This document shows positions 1 to 8,728 of a stretch of 64,000 bases of DNA, piece by piece. Each line of letters starts with the position of its first letter. The stretch's first letter is position 1. The translations under genes and the position numbers were made by a program. The stretch lies in contig NZ_CP026031.1 of assembly GCF_003726095.1 (NCBI RefSeq), forward strand, positions 5,086,001 to 5,150,000, given 5' to 3'. This stretch comes from Niallia circulans (GTDB lineage Bacteria; Bacillota; Bacilli; Bacillales; Cytobacillaceae). The notes beneath the pieces are model-generated. The model worked only from the letters and a program-made list of their open reading frames with translations. It had not been told where the DNA came from and did not search any database.

Positions 1-1
1 T

Positions 2-715
2 CTAAATATGATGGTACTACATAGTGGCGGAAACCTTCGGAATACTTGGAAAGAATTAAAAACGTTCGAACATCATAAACAGGTGATTAAAGAGTTAATT
101 GAAAGAGACAAGAATCATCCTTCCGTTGTAATGTGGAATATCGCTAATGAACCTGCATCAGAGGAAGAGGGCGCATATGAATACTTCAAGCCATTGGTTG
201 ATCTAACAAGAGATCTTGATCCACAGAAACGTCCGATAACTATTGTGACTCAAATTGAGTCTACCCCTAAAAAAGACAAAGTGGCAGAATTGGTTGATAT
301 ACTTGCCTTTAATCGTTATTACGGCTGGTATGTAGATGGTGGGGATTTACTGTCGGCAAAAGAAAAGTTACGTGCTGAATTAAATGGGTGGCTTGAAAGA
401 TGTCCTAATACACCTTTTATGATGACAGAATATGGGGCAGATACAGTTGCCGGATTACATGATGTTGAACCAATTATGTTTACAGAAGAATATCAGATAG
501 AATTCTATCGCGCGAACCATGAGGTGTTTGATGAGTTTGCTCAGTTCATTGGAGAGCAGGTTTGGAACTTTGCGGATTTTGCAACGACTCAAGGGATTAT
601 TCGTGTTCAAGGAAATAAGAAGGGAATTTTCACGCGTGATCGCAAGCCGAAGTCTATTGCACATGAATTAAGAAGGCGCTGGACAGCTATTCCTAATTTT
701 CATTATAAGGACTAA
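2..715 (+). CDS. uidA: Beta-glucuronidase (GH2), C-terminal part, cut by window edge
   Basis: Hydrolyses beta-D-glucuronides to free glucuronate in the cytoplasm. Only the C-terminal ~237 codons lie in the window and the reading frame is open to the left edge. The GH2 acid/base region WNIANEP (E of NEP) and the nucleophile region MTEYGAD are both present, and the C-terminal stretch [15 protein letters not shown] matches the E. coli UidA pattern. The first in-frame ATG at 8 is internal, not a start. It is followed by a ROK protein and the mannonate genes uxuA and uxuB, so the whole set looks like a glucuronide utilisation operon. Confident in family and specificity from the conserved C-terminus. 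Confidence 0.93.
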   Translation, partial: LNMMVLHSGGNLRNTWKELKTFEHHKQVIKELIERDKNHPSVVMWNIANEPASEEEGAYEYFKPLVDLTRDLDPQKRPITIVTQIESTPKKDKVAELVDILAFNRYYGWYVDGGDLLSAKEKLRAELNGWLERCPNTPFMMTEYGADTVAGLHDVEPIMFTEEYQIEFYRANHEVFDEFAQFIGEQVWNFADFATTQGIIRVQGNKKGIFTRDRKPKSIAHELRRRWTAIPNFHYKD

Positions 716-775
716 TGTTTACTGTTTTGGTTTGTATGTCACTTTAGAATCTATTTATTTTAAAGGAGATAGGTT

Positions 776-1693
776 ATGTATTTAGTTATAGATATTGGAG
801 GAACATTTGTTAAGTATGCACTTATGAATTCAGCAGCACAGATTATAAAAAAAGCAAAAATGACTACACCCAAAACAAATTTAATAGATTTTGAAAATGT
901 GCTTTTTACTCTTATTGAAGAGCACGATTTATCGGCTATAAAAGGAATTGCGATCAGTTGTCCAGGAACCATCGATACTGATACTGGAATCGTTTATTAT
1001 GGTGGTTCCTTTCCTTTTTTGCACGAGGTAAATTTAAAAAGAAGAATAGAAGAGAAATATGGAATAAAAGTTTCAATAGAAAATGATGCAAAGTGTGCTG
1101 CTTTAGCTGAGTTGTGGCTTGGAAGTGTAAAGGACTATAAAGACTCGGTCGTACTTGTGCTCGGAAGCGGCATAGGAGGCGGAATTATTATCGATGGAAA
1201 GGTTCATCGCGGTGTGCACTTATCTGCTGGGGAAATAAGTTATGTCATGAATGGGCTAAATCTGCAAACAAAAGAAGTAACTTATTTTGGGCTAATTTGT
1301 TCTGCGGTGGAAATGGTAAAAAGAATTGCTGTAATAAAGAAAATCGAAGATATAACAGATGGGGTAGCTGTGTTCAATTACATTAATAATAAGGATCCAG
1401 AAGCAGCAGCAATTTTTGATGAATACTGTCTCCACTTAGCTACACAAATATTAAACTTATCCTATATTTTGGATCCAGAGGTTGTCGCAATTGGTGGAGG
1501 GATCAGTGCTCAGCCAGTGTTGCTGCAAAGGATAAAGTGGGCTATTGAAGAAATAAAAAAAATGAATCCGTTTCATATGGCAACGCCGAAAGTTGTTGCC
1601 TGCAAATTTCAAAATGATGCCAATCTTTATGGTGCATTATATCAATTTTTCATCATTAATGAAGGGGAAAACGTATTATCTCCAAACAAATAA
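776..1693 (+). CDS. ROK family protein (probable sugar kinase)
   Basis: Cytoplasmic ROK-family protein of 305 residues, normal length for a ROK kinase without a DNA-binding domain. The N-terminal DIGGT phosphate loop (about residues 6-10), the ENDAKCAALAE segment carrying the catalytic Asp, and the GSGIGGG adenosine loop are all present. The CxCGxxGCxE zinc motif usual in many ROK proteins is absent. The start has a good site (AAAGGAG at about 762). Lying between uidA and uxuA, it probably phosphorylates a sugar or sugar acid released in glucuronide breakdown. 2-keto-3-deoxygluconate would fill the missing pathway step, but that is inference. A beta-glucoside kinase is the main alternative. 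Confidence 0.82.
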   Translation: MYLVIDIGGTFVKYALMNSAAQIIKKAKMTTPKTNLIDFENVLFTLIEEHDLSAIKGIAISCPGTIDTDTGIVYYGGSFPFLHEVNLKRRIEEKYGIKVSIENDAKCAALAELWLGSVKDYKDSVVLVLGSGIGGGIIIDGKVHRGVHLSAGEISYVMNGLNLQTKEVTYFGLICSAVEMVKRIAVIKKIEDITDGVAVFNYINNKDPEAAAIFDEYCLHLATQILNLSYILDPEVVAIGGGISAQPVLLQRIKWAIEEIKKMNPFHMATPKVVACKFQNDANLYGALYQFFIINEGENVLSPNK

Positions 1694-1841
1694 TAAGATT
1701 GGTAGACTAACAATTGCAATCTAGTAAGAAAATGTGATGATAAGAATAAAAAACTATTTTTAAATGATGTATAGGATGAATGATTAACCAATATAAATAT
1801 TAGTAAATTCTTTGCAATTGTACTAATAGGGGGTAACAAAA

Positions 1842-2891
1842 ATGGAAATGAGTTTTCGCTGGTACGGGAAAAATGATTCCATACCATTAGAGTACATTCG
1901 ACAGATTCCTGGCATGAAAGGAATTGTGACGGCAATCTATGATATTCCTGTAGGGGAAGTCTGGTCTTTAGAGAAAATAATAGAATTGAAGAATGCAGTG
2001 GAAAAAGTAGGACTGTATATCTCCGTCATCGAAAGCGTCCCTGTTCATGAAGATATAAAAATTGGACTGCCTACCCGTGATCAATATATTGAAAATTATA
2101 AAGAAACAATCCGGAATATAGGAAAGGCTGGAATCGAGGTAGTCTGCTATAATTTCATGCCAATATTTGATTGGACGCGTTCATCCCTAGACTATGTTCT
2201 GCCAGATGGTTCGACAGCATTAATTTTTGAAGAAGAAGTAGTTGAACAGATGGATCCTTTGATTGGAGAATTGTCACTGCCGGGCTGGGATTCGAGTTAT
2301 AAGGAAGATGATTTATATAAGCTTTTTGATCATTATAAGAATGTTAAGGAAGAAAAATTATGGGAAAACCTTGAGTATTTTTTAAAAGCAATAATTCCAG
2401 TAGCTGAGGAAGCAAATGTAAAGATGGCGATTCATCCAGATGATCCCCCTTGGAATATTTTTGGGTTACCGCGGATTATTACAAATAAAGCTAATCTAGA
2501 ACGCTTACTTTCTATTGTTGACAGCCCTTTTAACGGCTTAACGATGTGCAGCGGTTCTCTGGGGGCGGAACCAGCTAATGATTTCCCTCAAATGCTTCGA
2601 TACTTTGGTAACAAGGGGCGAGTTCACTTTGTACATGCCCGAAATATTAAGTTGACAGGGAACAGATCATTTCAGGAATCTGCCCATATGACAGAGTATG
2701 GTTCTATTGATATGTATGAAGTAATACATGCATTAAAAGAGTTTAATTACTCAGGGCCGATTCGTCCAGATCATGGCAGAATGATCTGGGGAGAAACAGG
2801 GAAACCAGGCTATGGTTTATATGACCGTGCGCTAGGAGCTGCTTACCTCCTCGGATTATGGGAAGCGGAAAATAAAAATAGAAAGATTTAG
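1842..2891 (+). CDS. uxuA: Mannonate dehydratase
   Basis: Converts D-mannonate to 2-keto-3-deoxygluconate in hexuronate catabolism; a metal-dependent TIM-barrel enzyme of the cytoplasm. The 349 residues fit the shorter Gram-positive form. The sequence begins [10 protein letters not shown] and contains the conserved [12 protein letters not shown] segment, the HPDDPPW metal and substrate region, and the C-terminal RPDHGRM motif, all typical of UxuA. A strong AGGGGGT site precedes the ATG. About 150 bases separate it from the ROK gene, enough for a promoter or operator; TTGGTAGACTAA near 1698 resembles a GntR-type half dyad. The next gene, the SDR-type mannonate oxidoreductase, follows after 12 bases. 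Confidence 0.95.
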   Translation: MEMSFRWYGKNDSIPLEYIRQIPGMKGIVTAIYDIPVGEVWSLEKIIELKNAVEKVGLYISVIESVPVHEDIKIGLPTRDQYIENYKETIRNIGKAGIEVVCYNFMPIFDWTRSSLDYVLPDGSTALIFEEEVVEQMDPLIGELSLPGWDSSYKEDDLYKLFDHYKNVKEEKLWENLEYFLKAIIPVAEEANVKMAIHPDDPPWNIFGLPRIITNKANLERLLSIVDSPFNGLTMCSGSLGAEPANDFPQMLRYFGNKGRVHFVHARNIKLTGNRSFQESAHMTEYGSIDMYEVIHALKEFNYSGPIRPDHGRMIWGETGKPGYGLYDRALGAAYLLGLWEAENKNRKI

Positions 2892-2903
2892 GGGGAATTA
2901 AAT

Positions 2904-3758
2904 GTGAATATTCCATTACAAGTCAATTTATCAAATAAAGTTGCTGTAGTAACAGGTGGTAATGGATTATTAGGTTCATACTTTTCGAAAGCGTTAGCAA
3001 GATGTGGGGCTAAAGTTGCTATTCTTGGTCGTAATCAGGATACCGCTGATCAGGTTGCGAGAGAGATTATAGAGGAAGGTGGAGAGGCATTAGGAGTAGC
3101 GGCAAATGTTCTCCAACGAGATTCACTGGAGAAGGCAAGAGAGTTAATAGAGAATAAGTTAGGAGCATGTGATATTCTCGTTAATAATGCGGGAGGAAAT
3201 CATCCTCTTGGAACCACAGATGATGAATTTTTTGATAGGGAAAAAGCAAGAAATCATCCAGAATATAAGACGTTCTTTGATCTCGAATCAGAAGGTGTTG
3301 AATCTGTTTTTGAACTTAATTTTCTTGGAACATTTCTACCATCTCAAGTTTTCGCTAAAGCGATGACTGAGAGAGAGGGTGGGTGCATTATAAATATTTC
3401 ATCGATGAATGCCTACACACCATTAACTAAAATACCGGCATATAGTGGGGCAAAGGCGGCGATAAACAATTTCACACAATGGTTATCTGTTTATTTTGCA
3501 AAAGCAGGTATTCGAGTTAATGCGATTGCACCGGGATTTTTTGTAACGAAGCAAAATGAATCTTTATTATATAAAGAAGATGGAAGCCCTTCGCCAAGAG
3601 CGGAAAATATATTGCATAATACGCCAATGGATCGATTCGGAGAACCCGAAGAGTTAGTTGGTGGATTATTATTTTTAGCCAGTGACAAAGCATCAAGCTT
3701 TATAACAGGCATGACACTGCCGATTGATGGAGGATTTTCTTCGTATTCTGGAGTTTGA
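2904..3758 (+). CDS. uxuB: SDR-type D-mannonate oxidoreductase (fructuronate reductase)
   Basis: Reduces D-fructuronate to D-mannonate with NAD(P)H, the step before UxuA. A 284-residue classical short-chain dehydrogenase: TGGNGLLG cofactor loop near residue 18, NNAGGNHP, catalytic Ser region INISSMNA and the YSGAK active site. The extra insertion after NNAGGNHP (GTTDDEFFD...) is seen in the SDR form of UxuB found in Bacillus, which is unrelated to the E. coli long-chain enzyme. The start is the GTG at 2904 after GGGGGAA; the overlapping ATG at 2902 runs straight into a stop. Function is inferred from family and the adjacent uxuA. Confidence 0.88.
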   Translation: MNIPLQVNLSNKVAVVTGGNGLLGSYFSKALARCGAKVAILGRNQDTADQVAREIIEEGGEALGVAANVLQRDSLEKARELIENKLGACDILVNNAGGNHPLGTTDDEFFDREKARNHPEYKTFFDLESEGVESVFELNFLGTFLPSQVFAKAMTEREGGCIINISSMNAYTPLTKIPAYSGAKAAINNFTQWLSVYFAKAGIRVNAIAPGFFVTKQNESLLYKEDGSPSPRAENILHNTPMDRFGEPEELVGGLLFLASDKASSFITGMTLPIDGGFSSYSGV

Positions 3759-3809
3759 TATTCATTAAAGGTATTTTCTGGAAAGTAGTTATAAAACAAG
3801 TTGAAATAT

Positions 3810-3838
3810 TTGACAAAAAAATCAATTTGTGCTATAAT
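3810..3838 (+). promoter_or_regulatory. Consensus sigma-A promoter of the methyltransferase gene
   Basis: TTGACA at 3810-3815 and TATAAT at 3833-3838 are separated by exactly 17 bases, a perfect match to the vegetative consensus. It lies just downstream of the uxu operon and reads into the short leader ending in the terminator at 3867-3900. Confidence 0.85.
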
Positions 3839-3866
3839 TCACAATAATAAACATTGCTGATATAAT

Positions 3867-3900
3867 AAGATTCTCCTGGCCGGGGGGAATCTTTTTTTTT
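3867..3900 (+). terminator. Intrinsic terminator inside the methyltransferase leader
   Basis: A 10-bp stem (AAGATTCTCC pairing with GGGGAATCTT, one G-U pair) with a seven-base loop is followed by ten T residues. It lies about 28 bases after the -10 of the promoter at 3810 and ends only 13 bases before the methyltransferase start. Transcripts from that promoter must therefore cross it. It may also end read-through from the uxu operon. A leader attenuator is a reasonable reading. Confidence 0.75.
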
Positions 3901-3913
3901 TGGGGTGTTAGCG

Positions 3914-4828
3914 ATGAAGAATAATGAATCAAGTTTAACTTCTTTAGTTTCAGCATTTAGTCGAGCATATCATGTGAAAGAGGACTGCCCGATTATATTC
4001 AATGATTATATAGCGCAAGATTTCTTATCACCAGAAGAATATCAAGCCATTGCAGCAAATATGTCTAATGGCATTACTTTTTTTAGTTCTGAAATGGCTG
4101 AAAAATTTAAAGGTGATCAGGACGCAATATTAAAGTGGGTTACACAAATTCAACTATCACCAACACCACTTGCTAGAGCGGCCTACGCAGAAAATGTTGT
4201 ACGGAACGAATGCCAGCACGGGGCGGAACAATATGTCATTATGGGTGCAGGTTTAGATACTTTTGCTTGGCGTCATGATACATTACCAAATGTTACTGTA
4301 TATGAAGTTGACCACCCATCCACACAAAAATTTAAGATAGAACGGTTAGAGCAAGCAGGCTATGAAATTCCTTCCCATTTAAAGTTTGTAGCAATGGATT
4401 TCACGAAAGAGCTTTCGTTAGAAAAACTAGCTGCGGCAGGATTGGACCTGTCTAAGAAAACAGTTTTTAGTTTACTTGGGGTATCTTATTATTTAACAAA
4501 AGATGTGCTTCAACAGTTGCTGCATGCCTTCTTTAAAGACCTTTCAAAAGGAAGTTCAATTATTTTTGATTTTGCCGATGAGGGTTTGTTTACAGAACCT
4601 GGTATTTTTAATCGTGTGCAAAATATGGTCCAGATGGCACAAGCTGCCGGAGAACCAATGAAGTTTGCTGCTTCTCTTGCAGAATTAGAAGATTTACTTG
4701 CTAATGAGCAGTTATTAATTTATGAACATCTATCACCACAAGAAATTCAACAGCAGTTTTTTTCTGATCGGGATGATAACCTGCAAGCATTTGAAACCAT
4801 TCACTATATACATGCAGTGAAAAATTAA
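3914..4828 (+). CDS. SAM-dependent methyltransferase, leucine carboxyl methyltransferase-like family
   Basis: Cytoplasmic S-adenosylmethionine-dependent methyltransferase of 304 residues in the PPM1/LCMT-like family often seen in secondary metabolism and of unknown substrate in Bacillus. The SAM-binding loop is VIMGAGLDTFAWR at about residues 112-124, followed by the acidic VYEVDHPSTQ strand end and a FSLLGVSYYL motif. I chose the ATG at 3914 over the upstream in-frame GTG at 3905 because GGGGTG at 3902-3907 then serves as ribosome site. It is preceded by a perfect promoter and an immediate terminator, so attenuation is likely, and followed by its own terminator. It appears monocistronic. The substrate cannot be read from sequence. 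Confidence 0.85.
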   Translation: MKNNESSLTSLVSAFSRAYHVKEDCPIIFNDYIAQDFLSPEEYQAIAANMSNGITFFSSEMAEKFKGDQDAILKWVTQIQLSPTPLARAAYAENVVRNECQHGAEQYVIMGAGLDTFAWRHDTLPNVTVYEVDHPSTQKFKIERLEQAGYEIPSHLKFVAMDFTKELSLEKLAAAGLDLSKKTVFSLLGVSYYLTKDVLQQLLHAFFKDLSKGSSIIFDFADEGLFTEPGIFNRVQNMVQMAQAAGEPMKFAASLAELEDLLANEQLLIYEHLSPQEIQQQFFSDRDDNLQAFETIHYIHAVKN

Positions 4829-4846
4829 TAATGTTCTCATCTTACC

Positions 4847-4898
4847 AATCCTTATCCGGTCCTATTTATGACAATCGGGTAAGGATTTTTGTTTTTCT
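4847..4898 (+). terminator. Intrinsic terminator after the methyltransferase gene
   Basis: AATCCTTATCCGGT pairs with ATCGGGTAAGGATT across a 12-base loop and is followed by TTTGTTTTT. Confidence 0.8.
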
Positions 4899-4919
4899 TT
4901 ATAAAAGTTCTCTTTATAA

Positions 4920-4948
4920 TTGAGAATAATTATCATTTGTTGTATAGT
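4920..4948 (+). promoter_or_regulatory. Promoter with overlapping Fur box
   Basis: TTGAGA at 4920-4925, a 17-base spacer and TATAGT at 4943-4948 form the promoter of the FNR-like gene. Bases 4921-4935 read TGAGAATAATTATCA, which matches the 7-1-7 Fur consensus TGATAATNATTATCA at all but one defined position. The box covers the -35 and spacer, so a bound repressor would block RNA polymerase. Iron repression is inferred from this match. Confidence 0.8.
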
Positions 4949-4986
4949 AGATAGTACGATACCGATAATGTAGAGGAGAATATAGC

Positions 4987-5691
4987 ATGCAAATATACTG
5001 GACGAAAATAAATAAGATTGTTGAGGAAAACCCAGAGGTTAAAACTTACTTGCTTGACCGTCCGCAAGACTTTACATGGGAAGAAGGTTCCCACACACAT
5101 TTCGCTTTGAGAGGTTTCAATGCCGGAGACAAACCAAATCGCAGTTTGATTCGTCATATGTCTATCTCTTCTTTACCACACGAAAATGTAATCGGCATAA
5201 CAACGCGCATTAGAGAGCAATGCTCAGAATTTAAATCGATTTTAAGAAATCTTGAAGTAGGCAATGAAGTCGCAATCTTTAAAACACATTCAAACTTACC
5301 GCTTAAAAGAGAAAACAAAAATGTTTATCTGCTATCCTCAGGTGTTGGGCTGGCAACTTTTAGACCGATTGTACTGGATTATTTGGAACGCGCTGACAAC
5401 GTCACTCACATTCATTCTTTGAATATTGATTCATCAAAAGCCTTTTTATTTACAGATATTTTTACATCTGTACCTGACAAAAAGTTTGAAGCCCAGTTTG
5501 TCGATAACCGTAATGATTATTATGAAGAAGTGAAAAATTTAGCTGCAGACAGGGATGGTCTATTCTATGTTGTTGGCAGTGACGACTTCTTGATGCAGAA
5601 CATTGAAGTATTGCATGAACAGGGCATCAAGCCAGAACAGATTATGCTCGATAAACGTGAAGATCAGCTGCCTAAGTTTCTTGCTCAGTAA
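4987..5691 (+). CDS. FAD-binding ferredoxin reductase-like oxidoreductase
   Basis: Soluble FNR-like flavoprotein of 234 residues. The N-terminal barrel (residues ~1-105) carries RHMSISSLP, the RxxS-type FAD-binding motif. The C-terminal nucleotide-binding half starts with VYLLSSGVGLATFRPI (the GxGxxP-like loop, here GVGLATF) and ends with FYVVGSDDFLMQ. It has no iron-sulfur or globin domain. GAGGAG precedes the ATG. The near-consensus Fur box in its promoter suggests induction on iron starvation, so it may reduce a ferric siderophore or serve a haem or iron enzyme; that role is inference. It is transcribed alone, bounded by terminators on both sides. Confidence 0.82.
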   Translation: MQIYWTKINKIVEENPEVKTYLLDRPQDFTWEEGSHTHFALRGFNAGDKPNRSLIRHMSISSLPHENVIGITTRIREQCSEFKSILRNLEVGNEVAIFKTHSNLPLKRENKNVYLLSSGVGLATFRPIVLDYLERADNVTHIHSLNIDSSKAFLFTDIFTSVPDKKFEAQFVDNRNDYYEEVKNLAADRDGLFYVVGSDDFLMQNIEVLHEQGIKPEQIMLDKREDQLPKFLAQ

Positions 5692-5720
5692 ATTGGCTAT
5701 GGATAGAAATCTACTTTAAA

Positions 5721-5752
5721 TAGAAAAGGACTGGAAAGCCAGTCCTTTTCTA
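5721..5752. terminator. Bidirectional terminator between the FNR gene and desR
   Basis: A perfect 14-bp stem, TAGAAAAGGACTGG with its complement and a four-base loop. Both strands end in T-rich runs and the stop codon of desR lies inside the stem, so it serves the two convergent genes. Confidence 0.85.
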
Positions 5753-6349
5753 TTTAAACCATCCTTTTTCCTTAAATCTAGTGATAGCTTCTATGCGGTT
5801 TTTTACTTCGAGTTTATCAAGTATCATGCTGATATAGTTTCTTACAGTGCCTGTTTTAATGGAGAGCTCTTGGGCGATTTCTTTTGTATTTTTGCCGTTC
5901 GCAACAAGCATCAGTACTTCTTTTTCCCGTTCAGTAAGAGGATTTTCTTCTTTGTAAACATCATCAACCAATTCTGGTGCGTAAATTCTTTTTCCTTCCA
6001 TTACACTGCGGATGCTATTGGCTAAATCGTCGCTAGGACTGTCCTTGAGCAAATAGGCAGATACGCCAGCCTTCAATGCGCGCTGGAAATAACCAGATCT
6101 TGCAAAAGTAGTTAAGATAATGACTTTGCAAGGGTGGCTCATAAGTTCTTCCGCTGCTTCTAAACCCGTTTTAGCAGGCATTTCAATATCCATTATACAA
6201 ATATCTGGATTCTTTTCCTTGACTAGCTGAATAGCTTCTTCTCCATTGTTTGCTTTGCCGACAACCGTGATATCGTCTTCTAAATCAAGCAATGAACCTA
6301 AAGCACCTAAAAGCAGGCGCTGGTCTTCGGCAATGACAATGCGGATCAT
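5750..6349 (-). CDS. desR: Response regulator DesR of the membrane-fluidity system
   Basis: NarL/LuxR-type response regulator of 199 residues that activates the fatty-acid desaturase gene when phosphorylated by DesK. The receiver domain has the acidic pair near residue 8-9, phospho-acceptor Asp54 in CIMDIEMP, Thr in LTTFAR and Lys in LLKDSP. The C-terminal helix-turn-helix begins LTEREKEVLMLVANGKNTKEIA. The sequence agrees closely with what I know of B. subtilis DesR, including the terminal KEKGWFK. Its start overlaps the desK stop by four bases, so the two are translationally coupled. Confidence 0.96.
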   Translation of the reverse strand: MIRIVIAEDQRLLLGALGSLLDLEDDITVVGKANNGEEAIQLVKEKNPDICIMDIEMPAKTGLEAAEELMSHPCKVIILTTFARSGYFQRALKAGVSAYLLKDSPSDDLANSIRSVMEGKRIYAPELVDDVYKEENPLTEREKEVLMLVANGKNTKEIAQELSIKTGTVRNYISMILDKLEVKNRIEAITRFKEKGWFK

Positions 6350-7479
6350 ATTAATTCCTCCTTTTCTATTATTTTTCCATCCCGTGGAACCGCAATTTTT
6401 ACGATCGTTCCCTCCTCGGCACTAATTTCTAAAGTACCATTGATAAAATCTAATCTTTCTCTCATGCCCGCTAGTCCGTTTCCTTTGTGCATATTTTCTT
6501 CTTGAAAAGGAGTGCTTCCATTATCTTTAATTTCCATGACTGTTTCTTTTTTATTCTGGTTGATGCTTATAGAGCAAGCGGTGGCATTACTATGTCGAAC
6601 CACATTAGTAACAGCCTCTTTTAGGCACATGCTGATAATATTTTCTGCAATCGATGAAATTCTTAGATTGGAAGCTATATCGCATGTCAGGCTTATCTCT
6701 GCCGCACCTAATATTTTTTGGACAAGAAGAAGCTCGTCTTTTAATCGTATGCCGCGCATTTCAGAGACCATTTTTCGGACTTCGTTCAGCGCTGATCGTG
6801 AAGTATGCTGAATATCTTTCAGTTCTATGCGGGCTTGTTCCGGATCTTTATAGATAAGTTTTCTTGCTAAATCACTTTTTAAGCCAATAAGAGATAGCTT
6901 TTGGCCGAGAGTATCATGAAGATCTCTGGCAATTCGCTGTCTTTCTTCGAGTTTAACTAAATGTGAAATACGTTTATTCGCATCTTCTAGTTGTTCCTGT
7001 AGCTGATCTTTCTCTTTGCGGTTCTGAATATTCAATGGCAATAGAATTACGCCGAACCAGATGATCAGTACAAAAGGCAGCTGCTTTATCAGCAAGGCAT
7101 CGCCTATTATAATTTTGAAGTAAATGGCAAATGTAGTAACTGCCAAGTGGATAAAATAAAGGATAAAAAAAGGAATCCGCTTTTTAATATTGCCAATAAA
7201 GTAGGAAAGAAAAAAGGAAAAATACACATAGCTGTATGTATAAATAGCAAAGGTAGAGATTCCGATTAATAAGGACGGCCATAAATAGATTGTCCAGCCT
7301 TTTGACAGATAAGCAATTCTATAAAAAATAAAAAATAAAATGGTAAGGATGATGCCTGATATTACATCAACTGCAGAAGAGGCATGGAATATGAAATAAA
7401 ATGGCAAAATGGTAAGCAATGTCCAAATATAAGGAGAGATCCCCGTGCTTTTTTTTAAAACCTCTAATCTTTTCATCAT
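6346..7479 (-). CDS. desK: Thermosensor histidine kinase DesK
   Basis: Membrane histidine kinase and phosphatase of the HPK7 type, 377 residues, which senses cold or membrane thickening and controls DesR. The N-terminal half (residues ~15-150) holds about five hydrophobic membrane segments with no large outside loop. A linker coiled coil follows, then the dimerisation helix with ERQRIARDLHDTLGQ, where the phospho-acceptor is His188 as in B. subtilis DesK. The ATPase domain contains NVVRHSNA and GNGLAGMRERL. Start ATG has GAGG upstream. It lies between des and desR on the same strand. Confidence 0.95.
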   Translation of the reverse strand: MMKRLEVLKKSTGISPYIWTLLTILPFYFIFHASSAVDVISGIILTILFFIFYRIAYLSKGWTIYLWPSLLIGISTFAIYTYSYVYFSFFLSYFIGNIKKRIPFFILYFIHLAVTTFAIYFKIIIGDALLIKQLPFVLIIWFGVILLPLNIQNRKEKDQLQEQLEDANKRISHLVKLEERQRIARDLHDTLGQKLSLIGLKSDLARKLIYKDPEQARIELKDIQHTSRSALNEVRKMVSEMRGIRLKDELLLVQKILGAAEISLTCDIASNLRISSIAENIISMCLKEAVTNVVRHSNATACSISINQNKKETVMEIKDNGSTPFQEENMHKGNGLAGMRERLDFINGTLEISAEEGTIVKIAVPRDGKIIEKEELI

Positions 7480-7530
7480 CAGTTTCTAACCTCGTTTTAT
7501 TGACTGTTATTTATTCATTTTAACATAATG

Positions 7531-7560
7531 GAGCAGCAATTAATGGCCTAATTGCTGCTC
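7531..7560. terminator. Perfect hairpin between des and desK
   Basis: GAGCAGCAATTA pairs with its perfect complement around ATGGCC. There is no proper T-run on either side, so it may be an RNA processing or stability element, or a weak terminator that lets des be expressed more than desKR. Confidence 0.5.
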
Positions 7561-7618
7561 AGATAGTTGCTTAATACAAACGGAATCTATAGTGGACCCG
7601 GCTGATAGAAGCTTTTAT

Positions 7619-8650
7619 TTATGGCATTTCTGATCTTGCAGACATGGAAAGGGATTTCTTTTGCTTCTTCCATTCATAAAAGCTGATAAATTTTTTGTCT
7701 TTTTCATCCCATAAACGGAACTTTAAAGATCGAAGACTGCTTGCAAATGTTATCGTTGGAACATTTTGCAGAGGCTCTGTCTGTTTATGGACCTGCTCTA
7801 AATTGTAATTAGGAACCCTTGGACTTAAATGATGGACATGGTGGTAGCCGATATTGCCAGTCAGCCACTGCATCCATTTTGGAAGGTGATAGAAGGAGCT
7901 TCCTTCTACAGCAGCCTTTACATAATCCCAATTTTTATCTTCCTCAAAGTACGTGTCTTCAAAAGTATGCTGTACATAAAACAGCCAAACGCCAACAGAG
8001 CCGGATATAAGAAAAATCGGCAGCTGTACAAGCAAGAAAGATGACCAGCCAAGTGTACTGCCAAGAAGCACAGCCAATAATACAATCGCCATATTCGTTA
8101 TATACGTATTTAGTCTTTCCTTCGATCTGGCTCCTTTACGGTTGAAGCGGTTTGCTAAAAGAAATTCATAAATTGGTCCTAGTATAAACATGATGAACGG
8201 ATTACGGTACAAACGATATTGGATTTTTACCATTAAAGAGGCATTTTCGTACTCTTCTATCGTCATCATCCATAAATCGCCGACTCCTCGTTTATCCAGG
8301 TTACTGCTTGTTGCGTGGTGAATAGAATGGCTATGCTGCCATTTGCTATAGGGGAATAAGGTTAAGATACCAGTAATCGTTCCTAAAACCTTGTTAGCTT
8401 TACGGTTTTTAAAGAAAGAAAAGTGACAGCAATCGTGAAAAATGATAAAAATCCTTACTAAAAATCCTGCGGCGGCAATTGCGAACACAAGGGTTAACAG
8501 ATAAGAAATACTTAAGCTTTTATATGCAGCAAACCAAAGTAAAACAAAGGGCAAAATAGTGTTGGTAAGCTGCAAGATGCTAATACTTACAGTGGATTTC
8601 TCAAATGGTGCTACAGCAGTTCTTAATTGTTTTAAGTTTTTTATATTCAT
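7619..8650 (-). CDS. des: Phospholipid acyl delta-5 fatty acid desaturase
   Basis: Integral membrane di-iron desaturase that introduces double bonds into membrane lipid acyl chains at low temperature. Three histidine boxes are visible: HDCCH, HSHSIHH and GYHHVHH. Hydrophobic segments flank them. The 343-residue form starting at the ATG at 8648-8650 matches the family; it is preceded by GAAGGGA. The open frame continues upstream to 8905 but that part is hydrophobic low-complexity translation of the promoter region. Together with DesK and DesR it forms the des-desK-desR set in the same order as in B. subtilis. The palindrome at 8729-8754 is the likely DesR target. Confidence 0.95.
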   Translation of the reverse strand: MNIKNLKQLRTAVAPFEKSTVSISILQLTNTILPFVLLWFAAYKSLSISYLLTLVFAIAAAGFLVRIFIIFHDCCHFSFFKNRKANKVLGTITGILTLFPYSKWQHSHSIHHATSSNLDKRGVGDLWMMTIEEYENASLMVKIQYRLYRNPFIMFILGPIYEFLLANRFNRKGARSKERLNTYITNMAIVLLAVLLGSTLGWSSFLLVQLPIFLISGSVGVWLFYVQHTFEDTYFEEDKNWDYVKAAVEGSSFYHLPKWMQWLTGNIGYHHVHHLSPRVPNYNLEQVHKQTEPLQNVPTITFASSLRSLKFRLWDEKDKKFISFYEWKKQKKSLSMSARSEMP

Positions 8651-8682
8651 TTTTAATTTCCCTTCTCTTAATGGATATCTAT

Positions 8683-8711
8683 AGTATAAATATGTACCAA
8701 TTAAATTGGCA
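8683..8711 (-). promoter_or_regulatory. Probable des promoter
   Basis: On the minus strand TATACT (8683-8688) lies 17 bases from TGCCAA (8706-8711), a poor -35. A weak -35 is expected of an activator-dependent promoter, and the DesR-like dyad lies immediately upstream. Confidence 0.5.
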
Positions 8712-8728
8712 GGCATACATGTCATGCT

